This document shows positions 32,020-39,455 of a stretch of DNA of 39,901 nt, one piece after another (the stretch's first letter is position 1; each line of letters begins with the position of its first letter). This DNA is from Candidatus Zipacnadia bacterium. Its GTDB lineage: Bacteria; Armatimonadota; Zipacnadia; Zipacnadales; UBA5352. The translations under genes were made by a program, and so were the position numbers. Location of the stretch: positions 1-39,901 of the forward strand of contig JALGUJ010000082.1 of assembly GCA_029820945.1 (NCBI GenBank), written 5' to 3'. The notes below the pieces were generated by a model that was not told the origin of the DNA, did not search any database, and saw only the letters and a list, made by a program, of their open reading frames with translations.

Positions 32020-32418
32020 TCAGGACTCGGGTTCGAGCTCCTCGTCGTCCAGTTCCTCCTCCAGGTCCAGCTCCTCTTCCTCTTCCTCTTCCTCTTCCTC
32101 GAAGTCCTCATCGATGACGTCGTCGGTGGCGATGCCGAACAGGTCGCCCCCAAGCAGGTCCTCCTCGGTTAGCCGCGGCTCCTCTTTGCGCGCTCCCGGC
32201 TTAACCTCAGGCTCGTCACCGGGCTCGCCCGGCTCCTTGACCACGACCTTCCCCGCGGCGATCTCCGCGAGAGCGATGGTCAGAGGATTGTTGGAGTTGA
32301 TCTTGACCAGGGGCACCGCGCCGTGTTTGAGTTGGCGCGCGCGCTTCGCCGCCCCCACCACCAGCGGATACCTGCCGCCAACCCTGTCCGACAGCTCCTC
32401 GATCGTGAAGCTCTCCAC
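32020..32418 (-). CDS. rpoZ: RNA polymerase omega subunit with long acidic tail
   Basis: 132 residues from the GTG at 32418 (GGGAGG about 10 nt upstream). Core signature: IEELSDRVGGRYPLVVGAAKRARQL and NPLTIALAEIAAGKVVV, as in omega. Bacterial omega is usually 70-100 residues; here about 60 further residues follow, ending in a very acidic stretch with ten consecutive Glu in FEEEEEEEEEELDLEEEL. Omega helps fold and assemble the beta-prime subunit and responds to ppGpp in some phyla. The tail has no known counterpart I can name. First gene of the rpoZ-dnaJ-prmA-rsmE transcript, read from an almost perfect promoter at 32559-32587. Confidence 0.88.
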   Translation of the reverse strand: MESFTIEELSDRVGGRYPLVVGAAKRARQLKHGAVPLVKINSNNPLTIALAEIAAGKVVVKEPGEPGDEPEVKPGARKEEPRLTEEDLLGGDLFGIATDDVIDEDFEEEEEEEEEELDLEEELDDEELEPES

Positions 32419-32492
32419 TTGGCAGACGCCTCCCTGCAAAGGAGTAGACGCGCCACGCGCGCCGCGGGTTAGGTCCTTGGTACACCAACACA

Positions 32493-32528
32493 GCCCGCTC
32501 CAGATGCGCAGAACGGGCAGGAGCGGGC
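32493..32528 (-). promoter_or_regulatory. Stem-loop in the rpoZ leader RNA
   Basis: GCCCGCTCC (32493-32501) and GGAGCGGGC (32520-32528) form a perfect 9-bp stem with an 18-nt loop, within the ~134-nt leader between the predicted start (~32552) and the rpoZ GTG. No T-tract, so an RNA control element or binding site is more likely than a terminator. Confidence 0.45.
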
Positions 32529-32558
32529 GCAATCAGCACATTGCTCGATCACCGCGTT

Positions 32559-32587
32559 AGTATACGTCCCCGCGCGGACGATGTCAA
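32559..32587 (-). promoter_or_regulatory. Near-consensus sigma70 promoter for rpoZ-dnaJ-prmA-rsmE
   Basis: Minus strand: -35 TTGACA (32587-32582), 17-nt spacer, -10 TATACT (32564-32559). A perfect -35 and 5/6 -10 with ideal spacing: a strong housekeeping promoter. Its spacer contains the 14-bp string repeated at 32838-32851. Confidence 0.85.
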
Positions 32588-32851
32588 ATGCCTCTCTGGT
32601 GCTTGAGAGCATCCAGATTCCTGTGCATGACACACGGACGCCCCCGTCCGCAGGTCGTTGCTCTGCAGGCGTTCGCGCCGCAACGGGGTTGCCTTCACCC
32701 CCGTCCCTCCCGCCCAGGAGCGGGAGGCGCAGGCACGGGACGTCGCCGCTCGGTGCCCGCAGCCACACGAATCTGGATGCCCTCCTGGTGCTTGTGGGAG
32801 CACAGTGGTAATGTCCGGTTGGTGCACATTAGAAATGTCGTCCGCGCGGGG
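32568..32851. repeat. Pair of inverted sequence modules between divergent genes
   Basis: Two segments recur in opposite orientation. A 21-bp segment at 32605-32625 matches the reverse complement of 32764-32784 with 2 mismatches (core GAATCTGGATGC). A 14-bp segment CCCCGCGCGGACGA at 32568-32581 matches the reverse complement of 32838-32851 exactly. In each module the GAATCTGGATGC core precedes TCGTCCGCGCGGGG, reading outward. The left copy overlaps the rpoZ promoter. No gene is convincing in 32590-32880. May be duplicated regulatory DNA or remains of a small mobile element. Confidence 0.6.
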
Positions 32852-32880
32852 GGGAATGCCCCCCCGCACGCTCCAGCGTG
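32846..32880 (+). other. Two adjacent hairpins upstream of the ABC transporter promoter
   Basis: GC plus seven G (32846-32854), loop AATG, seven C plus GC (32859-32867): a 9-bp all-GC stem. Directly after it CACGCT-CC-AGCGTG (32867-32880). They lie about 50 bp before the -35 at 32932 and could insulate the operon from upstream transcription or bind a regulator. Confidence 0.5.
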
Positions 32881-32931
32881 AGCCTGGGTACGCTCTCGCC
32901 GCGTCGTCTCGCCCTTGCGGTGCCCTCCCGC

Positions 32932-32960
32932 TTGACAGGACAGCGCCCGGGCGCTACCCT
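32932..32960 (+). promoter_or_regulatory. ABC transporter promoter with palindromic operator in the spacer
   Basis: -35 TTGACA (32932-32937), 17-nt spacer, -10 TACCCT (32955-32960). The spacer holds a perfect 14-bp palindrome AGCGCCCGGGCGCT (32942-32955), ideally placed for a repressor dimer to block RNA polymerase. Start near 32967, with a ~104-nt leader to the ATG at 33071. Confidence 0.65.
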
Positions 32961-33070
32961 CGTGCTCGGGCCGCGCGCTCTCCGGGGCGGCAGCAGACCC
33001 GGCCCCCGCGCGGACAGAGCCACTCCCGGTGCGCCTGGAGCAAGCGTCTTCACTGAGGGCCGCCACGACC

Positions 33071-34009
33071 ATGGCAGTCATCGAAGCCATCGACCTGACC
33101 AAGACCTTTGGCGGTCCACGCAGCCGCCCCGTCCTCGACCGCATCAACCTGAGCATCGAGGCGGGCGAGGTGTTCGGATACCTGGGGCCCAACGGAGCCG
33201 GCAAGACCACGACCATCCGCATCCTGCTGGGCCTGCTCACGCCGACGGAGGGCGTGGTCCGCGTGTTCGGCGGAGTGCCCGGCGAACGCGACGAGCTGCG
33301 CGCCCGCCTTGGCGTGCTGCTTGAGAACAGCGGGCTGGACGATCGCATGACCGCCTTTCAGAGCCTCGACTATCACGCCCATCTCTACGGCTGCCGCGAC
33401 CGCAGGCGCAAGATCGAGCACCTGCTGGAGTTCGTGGGCCTCGCCAACGAGCGCAACGCCAAGATCGGGACGTTCTCCACCGGTATGAAGCGCAAGCTCG
33501 GGCTCGCGCGCTCCATCGTGCACGACCCTGACATCCTGTTTCTCGATGAGCCCTCCGCGGGGTTGGACCCCGAGGCCCAACTCATGGTGCGCGAGCTGCT
33601 CCAGGAGCTGGCCCGCACTCGCAACATCACTGTCTTCATCAACTCCCACCATCTCGACGAGGTGCAGCGGCTATGCACCCGCATCGCGATCCTCCACCGC
33701 GGCCGCATCCGCGCCAGCGACAGCGTCGAGAACCTCCGTCGCGGGGCGGGCCAGGATCGCATTGAGGTCCGCCTCGCTGACGCCCCGCAGGCCGCGCGCG
33801 CCGCCGGACTGCTCCGCGAGCGCGGGCGGCTGGCGCGGATCTCCGTTGATGGCGACCGGGTCGTCGCGACCGGCAACGGCATGCGGGCGCCGGAGATCGT
33901 CACCGCCCTGGTGCATGCCGGCCTGGAGATCGAAGAGGTGCAGCGCCCGGCCAGAAGCCTCGAGGAGGTCTACTTCGAGATCGTGCGTGACGAGGGGGTG
34001 ACGGCGTGA
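33071..34009 (+). CDS. ABC-2 type transporter, ATP-binding protein
   Basis: 312 residues from the ATG at 33071; a weak GAGGG lies 12 nt upstream, and an in-frame GTG at 33029 is an alternative. Walker A GPNGAGKT (39-46, K45), Q-loop region LLENSGLDDRMT, signature-like FSTGMKRKLGLAR (STGMK in place of SGGQ, common in this class), Walker B ILFLDEPSAGLDP and H-loop INSHHLDE. The ~80-residue C-terminal extension resembles the DUF4162 part of CcmA/NatA-type exporters. With the permease it would form an exporter or gliding-type/drug/sodium system; the substrate is not evident. Overlaps the permease by 4 nt. Confidence 0.92.
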   Translation: MAVIEAIDLTKTFGGPRSRPVLDRINLSIEAGEVFGYLGPNGAGKTTTIRILLGLLTPTEGVVRVFGGVPGERDELRARLGVLLENSGLDDRMTAFQSLDYHAHLYGCRDRRRKIEHLLEFVGLANERNAKIGTFSTGMKRKLGLARSIVHDPDILFLDEPSAGLDPEAQLMVRELLQELARTRNITVFINSHHLDEVQRLCTRIAILHRGRIRASDSVENLRRGAGQDRIEVRLADAPQAARAAGLLRERGRLARISVDGDRVVATGNGMRAPEIVTALVHAGLEIEEVQRPARSLEEVYFEIVRDEGVTA

Positions 34010-34716
34010 GGCCGCTCGAGCAGATCCTGACCATCGCTCACAAGGAGGTCAGGGAGATCCTCACTAACAAGGGGCTCGTGTTCTCGGGCATCTTCTTCGC
34101 CGCGTGGTTCAGCATCATGACCGGGATGGGCATCATGGAGGAGGAGACCGGCCGCCAGGCGCAGCTCAACAACTCGCTCTTCTACATGGGAGCGCTCATC
34201 GGCCTCTTCGTGGGCTACATCTACTCGGGCCAAACCTACCTGCGCGAGAAGCAGAGCGGGATCGTCGAGACCCTCCTGTGCGCGCCGGTCTCGCTCCGCA
34301 GCATCTGGATCGGGAAGGCCCTTGGGGTCGCGTTGCCCTCGTATCTGCTGTCGCTGCTCGCGGCCGTGACCATCACGCTGGTCGCGGGGGCGCGCTCGGC
34401 CGAGGCACTCCATCCGAGCACCACGGTGGTATTCCACCTCGTGGTCGTGATGCCCATCTTCATCACCGCGGCCGTGGCGCTGATGGGCTTCGCTCAGCTC
34501 ATGCTGGGCATGCGCGAGAACATGGTGGTCAACATGCTCACCATCATGATCCTCTTCGCGGCGCTGGCGGCCACGCGCCTGATCGTCGAGGACGCGGAGT
34601 TCGTCACCTGGCTCGCCGTCGGCGGCCTGGCCGGTGCCTCCATCGCCCTCCTCGTCATCACGAGCCTGCTCGGCCGCTTCCTCAGCCGCGAGCGGATCGT
34701 GCGCACCATCTCATAG
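34006..34716 (+). CDS. ABC-2 type transporter permease
   Basis: 236 residues from the GTG at 34006, overlapping the ATPase stop (GTGA). Six membrane segments can be traced (for example LVFSGIFFAAWFSIMTGMGIM, FYMGALIGLFVGYIYSG, LPSYLLSLLAAVTITLVAGA, VVVMPIFITAAVALMGFAQLM, MLTIMILFAALAATRL, LAVGGLAGASIALLVITSLLG), with the ABC-2 coupling segment REKQSGIVETLLCAPVSLRSIWIGKAL typical of the family. It pairs with the ATPase as a half-transporter set. No third component or regulator gene follows. Confidence 0.9.
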   Translation: MRPLEQILTIAHKEVREILTNKGLVFSGIFFAAWFSIMTGMGIMEEETGRQAQLNNSLFYMGALIGLFVGYIYSGQTYLREKQSGIVETLLCAPVSLRSIWIGKALGVALPSYLLSLLAAVTITLVAGARSAEALHPSTTVVFHLVVVMPIFITAAVALMGFAQLMLGMRENMVVNMLTIMILFAALAATRLIVEDAEFVTWLAVGGLAGASIALLVITSLLGRFLSRERIVRTIS

Positions 34717-34750
34717 CTCCCCTCCCGGCCTGATCGCCGCGCTGCCTCCG

Positions 34751-34779
34751 TTCACACGCCGCACGCTTTGTGGTATCAT
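34751..34779 (+). promoter_or_regulatory. Promoter for the MoxR-Bat operon
   Basis: -35 TTCACA (34751-34756), 17-nt spacer, -10 TATCAT (34774-34779). Start near 34786, about 80 nt before the GTG at 34866. Confidence 0.6.
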
Positions 34780-34865
34780 CTGCGGCCGCGGGCGCTCAAG
34801 GAACAGTGGACGGGCGCCCGTGCGTTCTTGACCGTGGCGCTCCCTGCATGGAGAGGGGTCGGCTC

Positions 34866-35855
34866 GTGGCTTCCGAGATCGACGCTCTGGCTGAAGAGAT
34901 CGTACAGAGACGGACGTTCCTCGATCGCATCCGCGAGGAGGTAGGCCGAGTCATCGTCGGGCAGGACGCGATGGTCCATCGCCTGCTCATTGCGCTGCTG
35001 GCCGACGGGCACGTGCTCGTCGAGGGCGTTCCCGGCCTCGCCAAGACACTCACGGTCAGGACGCTCGCCCGCACCCTCGACACCGGATTCCAGCGCCTTC
35101 AGTTCACCCCGGATCTGCTGCCCGCCGACATCATCGGCACCATGGTCTACGACGAGCGCGATCGCACGTTCTACGCGAAGAAAGGCCCCATCTTCTCGAA
35201 CCTGATCCTGGCCGATGAGATCAACCGCGCGCCCGCCAAGGTCCAGAGCGCCCTGTTGGAGGCCATGCAGGAGCGGCAGGTTACCATCGGCGAGCAGACC
35301 TTCCCCCTCGATGTCCCATTCCTGGTGATGGCGACCCAAAACCCCATCGAGCAGGAGGGCACCTACCCGCTTCCCGAGGCCCAGGTTGACCGCTTCATGC
35401 TCAAGCTCAAGGTGATCTACCCGCACAAGGATGAGGAGCTGCAGATCCTGCAGCGCTGGACCACCGGCAGTGAGCCGACCGCCGAGCCCGTCGCCTCGCT
35501 CGATGAGCTGGAGGCCGCCAGGGAGCTGGTGGTGCGGCTGTACATCGATGAGCGCGTGCAGCGCTACATCGTGGACCTGGTGTGCGCGACGCGCGACCCG
35601 GCGTCGTACGGTCTGGAGCGGCTCGAGCCGCTCATTGAATACGGCGCCTCGCCGCGCGCGACCATCTACCTCACGCTGTGCGGCAAGGCCAACGCGTTCA
35701 TGGAGGGCCGCGGCTACGTGACTCCCGACGACGTGCTCGCCATCGGCATGGACGTGCTGCGCCACCGCATCATCGTCAGCTATGAAGCGGAAGCGGAGGA
35801 GGTCACCCCCGAGGACGTCGTGCGCACCATCTTCGACCACGTTGAGGTGCCCTAG
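34866..35855 (+). CDS. MoxR-family AAA+ ATPase of the Bat locus
   Basis: 329 residues. The GTG at 34866 is preferred: GGAGAGGGG lies 7 nt upstream, whereas the in-frame ATG at 34848 has no ribosome site. Motifs: VIVGQDAMVHRLL, Walker A GVPGLAKT, FTPDLLPADIIGTMVYD, Walker B LILADEINRAPAKVQSALLEAMQERQV, sensor-1 MATQNPIEQEGTYPLPEAQVDRF and a lid with YVTPDDVLAIGMDVLRHRI. It is the standard first gene of a MoxR-DUF58-Bat operon, where the ATPase is thought to help maturation or folding of periplasmic or membrane complexes. The DUF58 gene starts 1 nt after its stop. Confidence 0.94.
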   Translation: MASEIDALAEEIVQRRTFLDRIREEVGRVIVGQDAMVHRLLIALLADGHVLVEGVPGLAKTLTVRTLARTLDTGFQRLQFTPDLLPADIIGTMVYDERDRTFYAKKGPIFSNLILADEINRAPAKVQSALLEAMQERQVTIGEQTFPLDVPFLVMATQNPIEQEGTYPLPEAQVDRFMLKLKVIYPHKDEELQILQRWTTGSEPTAEPVASLDELEAARELVVRLYIDERVQRYIVDLVCATRDPASYGLERLEPLIEYGASPRATIYLTLCGKANAFMEGRGYVTPDDVLAIGMDVLRHRIIVSYEAEAEEVTPEDVVRTIFDHVEVP

Positions 35856-35856
35856 C

Positions 35857-36777
35857 GTGGCCCGCGACGGGCTCTCCCCGCACGACGACGAGGCGGTCGC
35901 CCTCACCAGGCGGCTGCTGGCACAGGTGAGGCGCCTGGAGATCCGCGCCCGCCACCTCGCCGAGGACCTCTTCGCCGGCAGCTACCGCTCCGTCTTCAAG
36001 GGCAGCGGCATCGAGTTCGCCGAGGTGCGCCGCTACTCCCCGGGCGACCCGATCGGCGACATCGACTGGAACGTCACCGCCCGCACCGGCTACCCGCACG
36101 TCAAGGAGCACGTGGACGAGCGCGAGCTCACCGTGCTGCTGGTGGTGGACGCCAGCGGCTCGGTGGACTACGGCAGCATTGACCGCCGCAAACAGGACGT
36201 GGCGGCCGAGGTCGCAGGACTGCTGGCCTTCTCCGCCATCCGCAATAACGACAAGGTCGGCTTGGTGATGTTCGCCGATCAGGTTGACATGTACATCCCG
36301 CCCGAGAAGGGCCGCCAGCAGGGCCTGCGCGTGATCCGCGAGATGCTGCACCACCGGCCGCGCGGCAGCGGCACCGACATCGCCGAGGCGTTGGAGTTCG
36401 TCGGCCGAGTCCTCACCCGCCGGGCCATCGTCTTCCTGATCTCGGACTTCCACGACGAGGGCTTCCTGCGCGAGCTGTCCGTGGCCGCACGCCGCCACGA
36501 CCTGATCGCGGTGCGACTCATCGACCCGCGCGAGCGTGACCTGCCGGCGGCCGGCCTGGTGGAGCTGGTGGACGCTGAGGACGGCACGCACCTGCTGCTG
36601 GATACGGTCTCCGAGGACTTCCGGCGGCGGCTCGCCGCCGACCTGGCGGTGCAGCGCGAGGAGCAGGGACGGGAGATGACCCGGCGCGACGTGGACCTGA
36701 TCGAGCTGCCCACCGATGGCAGCGCTGTTGACCCCCTCGTGCGCTTCTTTGACCTGCGCAGGAGGCGCCTGCGGTGA
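35857..36777 (+). CDS. DUF58/VWA-like MoxR partner protein
   Basis: 306 residues from the GTG at 35857. The DUF58 signature is strong: RRLEIRARHLAEDLFAGSYRSVFKGSGIEFAEVRRYSPGDPIGDIDWNVTAR, then VLLVVDASGSVDYG (MIDAS-like D-x-S-G-S) and LVMFADQVDMYIPPEKG, and IVFLISDFHDEGF. The protein is predicted soluble in the cytoplasm, where it probably passes client proteins or MoxR activity to the membrane VWA proteins BatA and BatB. It overlaps the next gene by 4 nt. Confidence 0.93.
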   Translation: MARDGLSPHDDEAVALTRRLLAQVRRLEIRARHLAEDLFAGSYRSVFKGSGIEFAEVRRYSPGDPIGDIDWNVTARTGYPHVKEHVDERELTVLLVVDASGSVDYGSIDRRKQDVAAEVAGLLAFSAIRNNDKVGLVMFADQVDMYIPPEKGRQQGLRVIREMLHHRPRGSGTDIAEALEFVGRVLTRRAIVFLISDFHDEGFLRELSVAARRHDLIAVRLIDPRERDLPAAGLVELVDAEDGTHLLLDTVSEDFRRRLAADLAVQREEQGREMTRRDVDLIELPTDGSAVDPLVRFFDLRRRRLR

Positions 36778-37748
36778 GAGCGATAGCGGCGGCCACCGTG
36801 TGTCTCGCGCTCCTGCCGCCGCACGTCTCGGCGGACGACCACGGCGAGGTCCCGCGGGTGAGCATGACGGTTGAGCCCGCGACCGGCACGGTGGGCGACA
36901 TCTTCACCGCCACGGTGCAGATCGAGGCCCCCACCGACGTCGCGCTGTCCTTGCCCGGGCGCGACGCCGACCTGGGCGACGTCGAGGTGCGGTCGGCCTC
37001 CCGCTCGCAGGAGGAGCTTGCTGACGGTCGCAGGCGCACCACGCTCCGCTATGAATTCAGCGTCTGGGAGGTGGGGGAGAGCACCGTGCAGGCGCCCCCA
37101 ATCGCCTGGCGCCGGGGCGACGATGCTCCCCAGCAGGCCGAACGCCCGGAGGCGACGGTCTCCATCCACAGCGTGCTCACCGAGGGCGCGGAGGAGATCA
37201 AGGACGTGCGTCCTCCGCACGAGATCCCCCTGCGACCCATCCACTACGTGCTCGCGGCGGCGCCCCTGCTGCTGCTTATCGGCCTGATCGCGGGCGCCGT
37301 CGCGCTCATCAGGCGGCGCAGGAGCGCCGAGGAGGCAGAGGCGCCTGAGCCCCCCCTCCCGCCCGGCGCGGAGGCCATCCGCGCGCTCGACGAGCTTGAG
37401 CGCGAGAACCTGGTCGGTCAGGGCCGGCTCAAGGACCACTACGTGCGTCTGAGCTGGATCCTGCGTCACTACATCGAGCGGCGCTGGCGGCTCCCGGCGC
37501 TCGAGGAGACCACCGGCATGCTCGCCGCGACCATGCGGGGCTCCGGCCGGGTGCCCGAGGTCCACGCGCGAGCGGTCGTGGCGCTGCTGACGCGGGCCGA
37601 CCTGGCGAAGTTCGCGAAGCACACGCCCGAGCATACCGTCGCCCGTGAGGACGTCGAGCGCGCGAGGGAGATTGTGACCTCGACCAGACATGCCGCGGAG
37701 TCGGACCAGCGGCCGCTGGCGCTGGCGGAGGGAGGCCCTGCGAACTGA
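36774..37748 (+). CDS. DUF4381/BatD-like membrane protein
   Basis: 324 residues from the GTG at 36774, coupled to the DUF58 stop. Residues 1-21 form a signal peptide; ~25-130 a beta-sandwich with VSMTVEPATGTVGDIFTATVQIE, as in BatD. One membrane segment lies at ~160-183 (YVLAAAPLLLLIGLIAGAVAL), and the cytoplasmic tail has LKDHYVRLSWILRHYIERRWRLPALEETTGML, the helical signature of DUF4381. Such proteins stand beside BatA/BatB in the Bat (aerotolerance) operons. It would be anchored in the inner membrane with a periplasmic beta domain. Confidence 0.85.
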   Translation: MRAIAAATVCLALLPPHVSADDHGEVPRVSMTVEPATGTVGDIFTATVQIEAPTDVALSLPGRDADLGDVEVRSASRSQEELADGRRRTTLRYEFSVWEVGESTVQAPPIAWRRGDDAPQQAERPEATVSIHSVLTEGAEEIKDVRPPHEIPLRPIHYVLAAAPLLLLIGLIAGAVALIRRRRSAEEAEAPEPPLPPGAEAIRALDELERENLVGQGRLKDHYVRLSWILRHYIERRWRLPALEETTGMLAATMRGSGRVPEVHARAVVALLTRADLAKFAKHTPEHTVAREDVERAREIVTSTRHAAESDQRPLALAEGGPAN

Positions 37749-38752
37749 TGCACTTCGCGGCCCCGTGGTGGCTGCTGCTGCTCATCGCCCTCCCGTTCGT
37801 GGCGCGCCTGCTTCGGCGCCCCGGCGGCCGCCACAGCGGCGCGATGCTCTACTCGAACGTGTGGGCGCTGCCGCGCGCCGGCACCGCGCGGATGGCCGCC
37901 GCCCGCGCCATGCCGTGGCTCAGCGTCGTCGCGCTGGCCCTGCTGATCCTCGCCATGGCCCGGCCCAGGCGCCTGCAGGAGGTGGCGACCGTCACCTCCG
38001 AGGGCATCGACATCGTGCTGACGCTGGACATCTCCGGCTCCATGCGTGCCGAGGATTTCCAGCCCAAGAACCGCTTCACCGTTGCCAAGGAGGTGCTCGG
38101 CCGCTTCGTCGCCAGCACGGAGGGCGACCGCCTGGCGCTGGTGGTCTTCGCGGGCAAGGCCTTCACGCAGTGCCCCCTGACGCTCGATCACGACATGCTG
38201 CAACGCTTGCTTGAACAGGTCGAGCTCGGCATGATCGAGGACGGCACCGCGATCGGGATGGCCATCGCTACCGGCGCCGCGCGCCTCCAGCAGTCCGCGG
38301 CGGAGAGCAAGATCATCATCCTGCTCACCGACGGGATGAACAACGCGGGCGCCATCGACCCGATCACCGCGGCGAAGGCAGCCGGCGCCATCGGGGTAAA
38401 GATCTACGCCGTCGGCGTGGGAAGCGAGGAGGGCGCGCGCATCCCGATCGACGATCCGCTCTTTGGGCGCACCTATCTCCGCAATCCCGACGGCAGCTTT
38501 CAGCGCACCAAGATGGATGAGGAGGCCCTGCGGCGGGTCGCCGAACTCAGCGGCGGCCGCTACTACCGCGCCGCCGACCCGGGCACGCTCGAGCAGATCT
38601 ACGACGAGATCCGCAAGCTCGAGAAAAGCCGGTTCGAGACCACCGAGTACCGGCGCTACGAGGAGCTGGCGGGGCGCTTCCTGTGGCCGGCGGCCACCAT
38701 CCTGCTGCTGCAGGTGATCCTGTCCTGCACCTGGCTCCGGAAGGTGCCGTGA
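37748..38752 (+). CDS. batA: BatA-like membrane VWA protein
   Basis: 334 residues, ATG at 37748 overlapping the previous stop by 1 nt. Membrane segments at 5-22 and ~56-70, MIDAS motif DISGS (94-98) with later TDGMN, and a last membrane helix near 312-330. This is the usual BatA order: two helices, a VWA domain facing the periplasm (or cytoplasm), and a C-terminal helix. The RFTVAKEVLGRFV and DRLALVVFAGKAFTQCPLT segments are the Bat-type VWA signature. It presumably pairs with the BatB at 39456. Gene symbol follows family convention. Confidence 0.92.
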   Translation: MHFAAPWWLLLLIALPFVARLLRRPGGRHSGAMLYSNVWALPRAGTARMAAARAMPWLSVVALALLILAMARPRRLQEVATVTSEGIDIVLTLDISGSMRAEDFQPKNRFTVAKEVLGRFVASTEGDRLALVVFAGKAFTQCPLTLDHDMLQRLLEQVELGMIEDGTAIGMAIATGAARLQQSAAESKIIILLTDGMNNAGAIDPITAAKAAGAIGVKIYAVGVGSEEGARIPIDDPLFGRTYLRNPDGSFQRTKMDEEALRRVAELSGGRYYRAADPGTLEQIYDEIRKLEKSRFETTEYRRYEELAGRFLWPAATILLLQVILSCTWLRKVP

Positions 38753-38756
38753 GCCG

Positions 38757-39443
38757 ATGGCCACGAACGGCGTGTACGCGGCCAGTTGGAGCGGCGGCAA
38801 GGATAGCTGCCTCGCCTGCTGGCGCGCGATCCGGGGCGGCCTCGATGTGCGCTGGCTGCTCAACTTTACCTCGCTGAGCTACCGTCGCGTGCGCTTCCAC
38901 GGCACCGCGGAGGAGCTGTTGGCGTGGCAGGCCGAGGCCACCGGCCTGGAGCTGTACCAGCGGCCCACCGAGGACCTCGACGGCTACGAGCGCGGGTTCC
39001 GCGCTGCGGTCGAGGCCCTCAAGGCGCGTGGGATGACGGGCATGATCTTCGGCGACATCCATCTCGACGAGCACAGGGAGTGGGTGGAGGCGATCTGCGC
39101 CGAACTGGGCGTGGAGGCCGTCGAGCCGCTGTGGGGCACGGAGCCGGCCGATGTGCTGCGCGAGTTCGTCGGCGAGGGCTTCCAGGCGCTCGTGGTCAGC
39201 GCCATGGGCGAGCACTTCGGGCCCGAGATCCTGGGTCGCCGGGTGGACGCGGAGCTGATCGACGAGCTCGTCGCGCGCGGCGACATCGACCCGTGCGGGG
39301 AGAACGGGGAGTACCACACCTTCGTGCTGGATGGGCCGCTCTTCCAGCGCCCGGTGCTACCGCGGGAGACACTGCCCGTGCGCAAGGGCGATCACTGGTT
39401 CCTGAACCTCTACGACTACCGACTCGGCGCGGCTGGGCGCTGA
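38757..39443 (+). CDS. Dph6-like ATP-pyrophosphatase (diphthine-ammonia ligase family)
   Basis: 228 residues from the ATG at 38757, 4 nt after the BatA stop. PP-loop SGGKDS (12-17) opens an adenylating domain. EYHTFVLDGPLF near the C-terminus is the conserved stretch of the Dph6/DUF71 family, along with FGDIHLDEHREWVE and GFQALVVSAMGEHFGPEILGRRVD. Archaeal and eukaryotic Dph6 adenylates diphthine on EF-2; bacteria have no diphthamide, so the bacterial homologues have another, unknown ligase role. Position is odd: it lies between batA and batB, so it may act on a component of that complex, or be a passenger. It has no signal peptide. Confidence 0.87.
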   Translation: MATNGVYAASWSGGKDSCLACWRAIRGGLDVRWLLNFTSLSYRRVRFHGTAEELLAWQAEATGLELYQRPTEDLDGYERGFRAAVEALKARGMTGMIFGDIHLDEHREWVEAICAELGVEAVEPLWGTEPADVLREFVGEGFQALVVSAMGEHFGPEILGRRVDAELIDELVARGDIDPCGENGEYHTFVLDGPLFQRPVLPRETLPVRKGDHWFLNLYDYRLGAAGR

Positions 39444-39455
39444 CGAGGAGGCGCG

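Noticed and set aside
32588..32881. 97-residue plus-strand open frame between rpoZ and the ABC operon
   Set aside because: It contains no domain, lacks a ribosome site and spans the inverted modules and hairpin; treated as intergenic.
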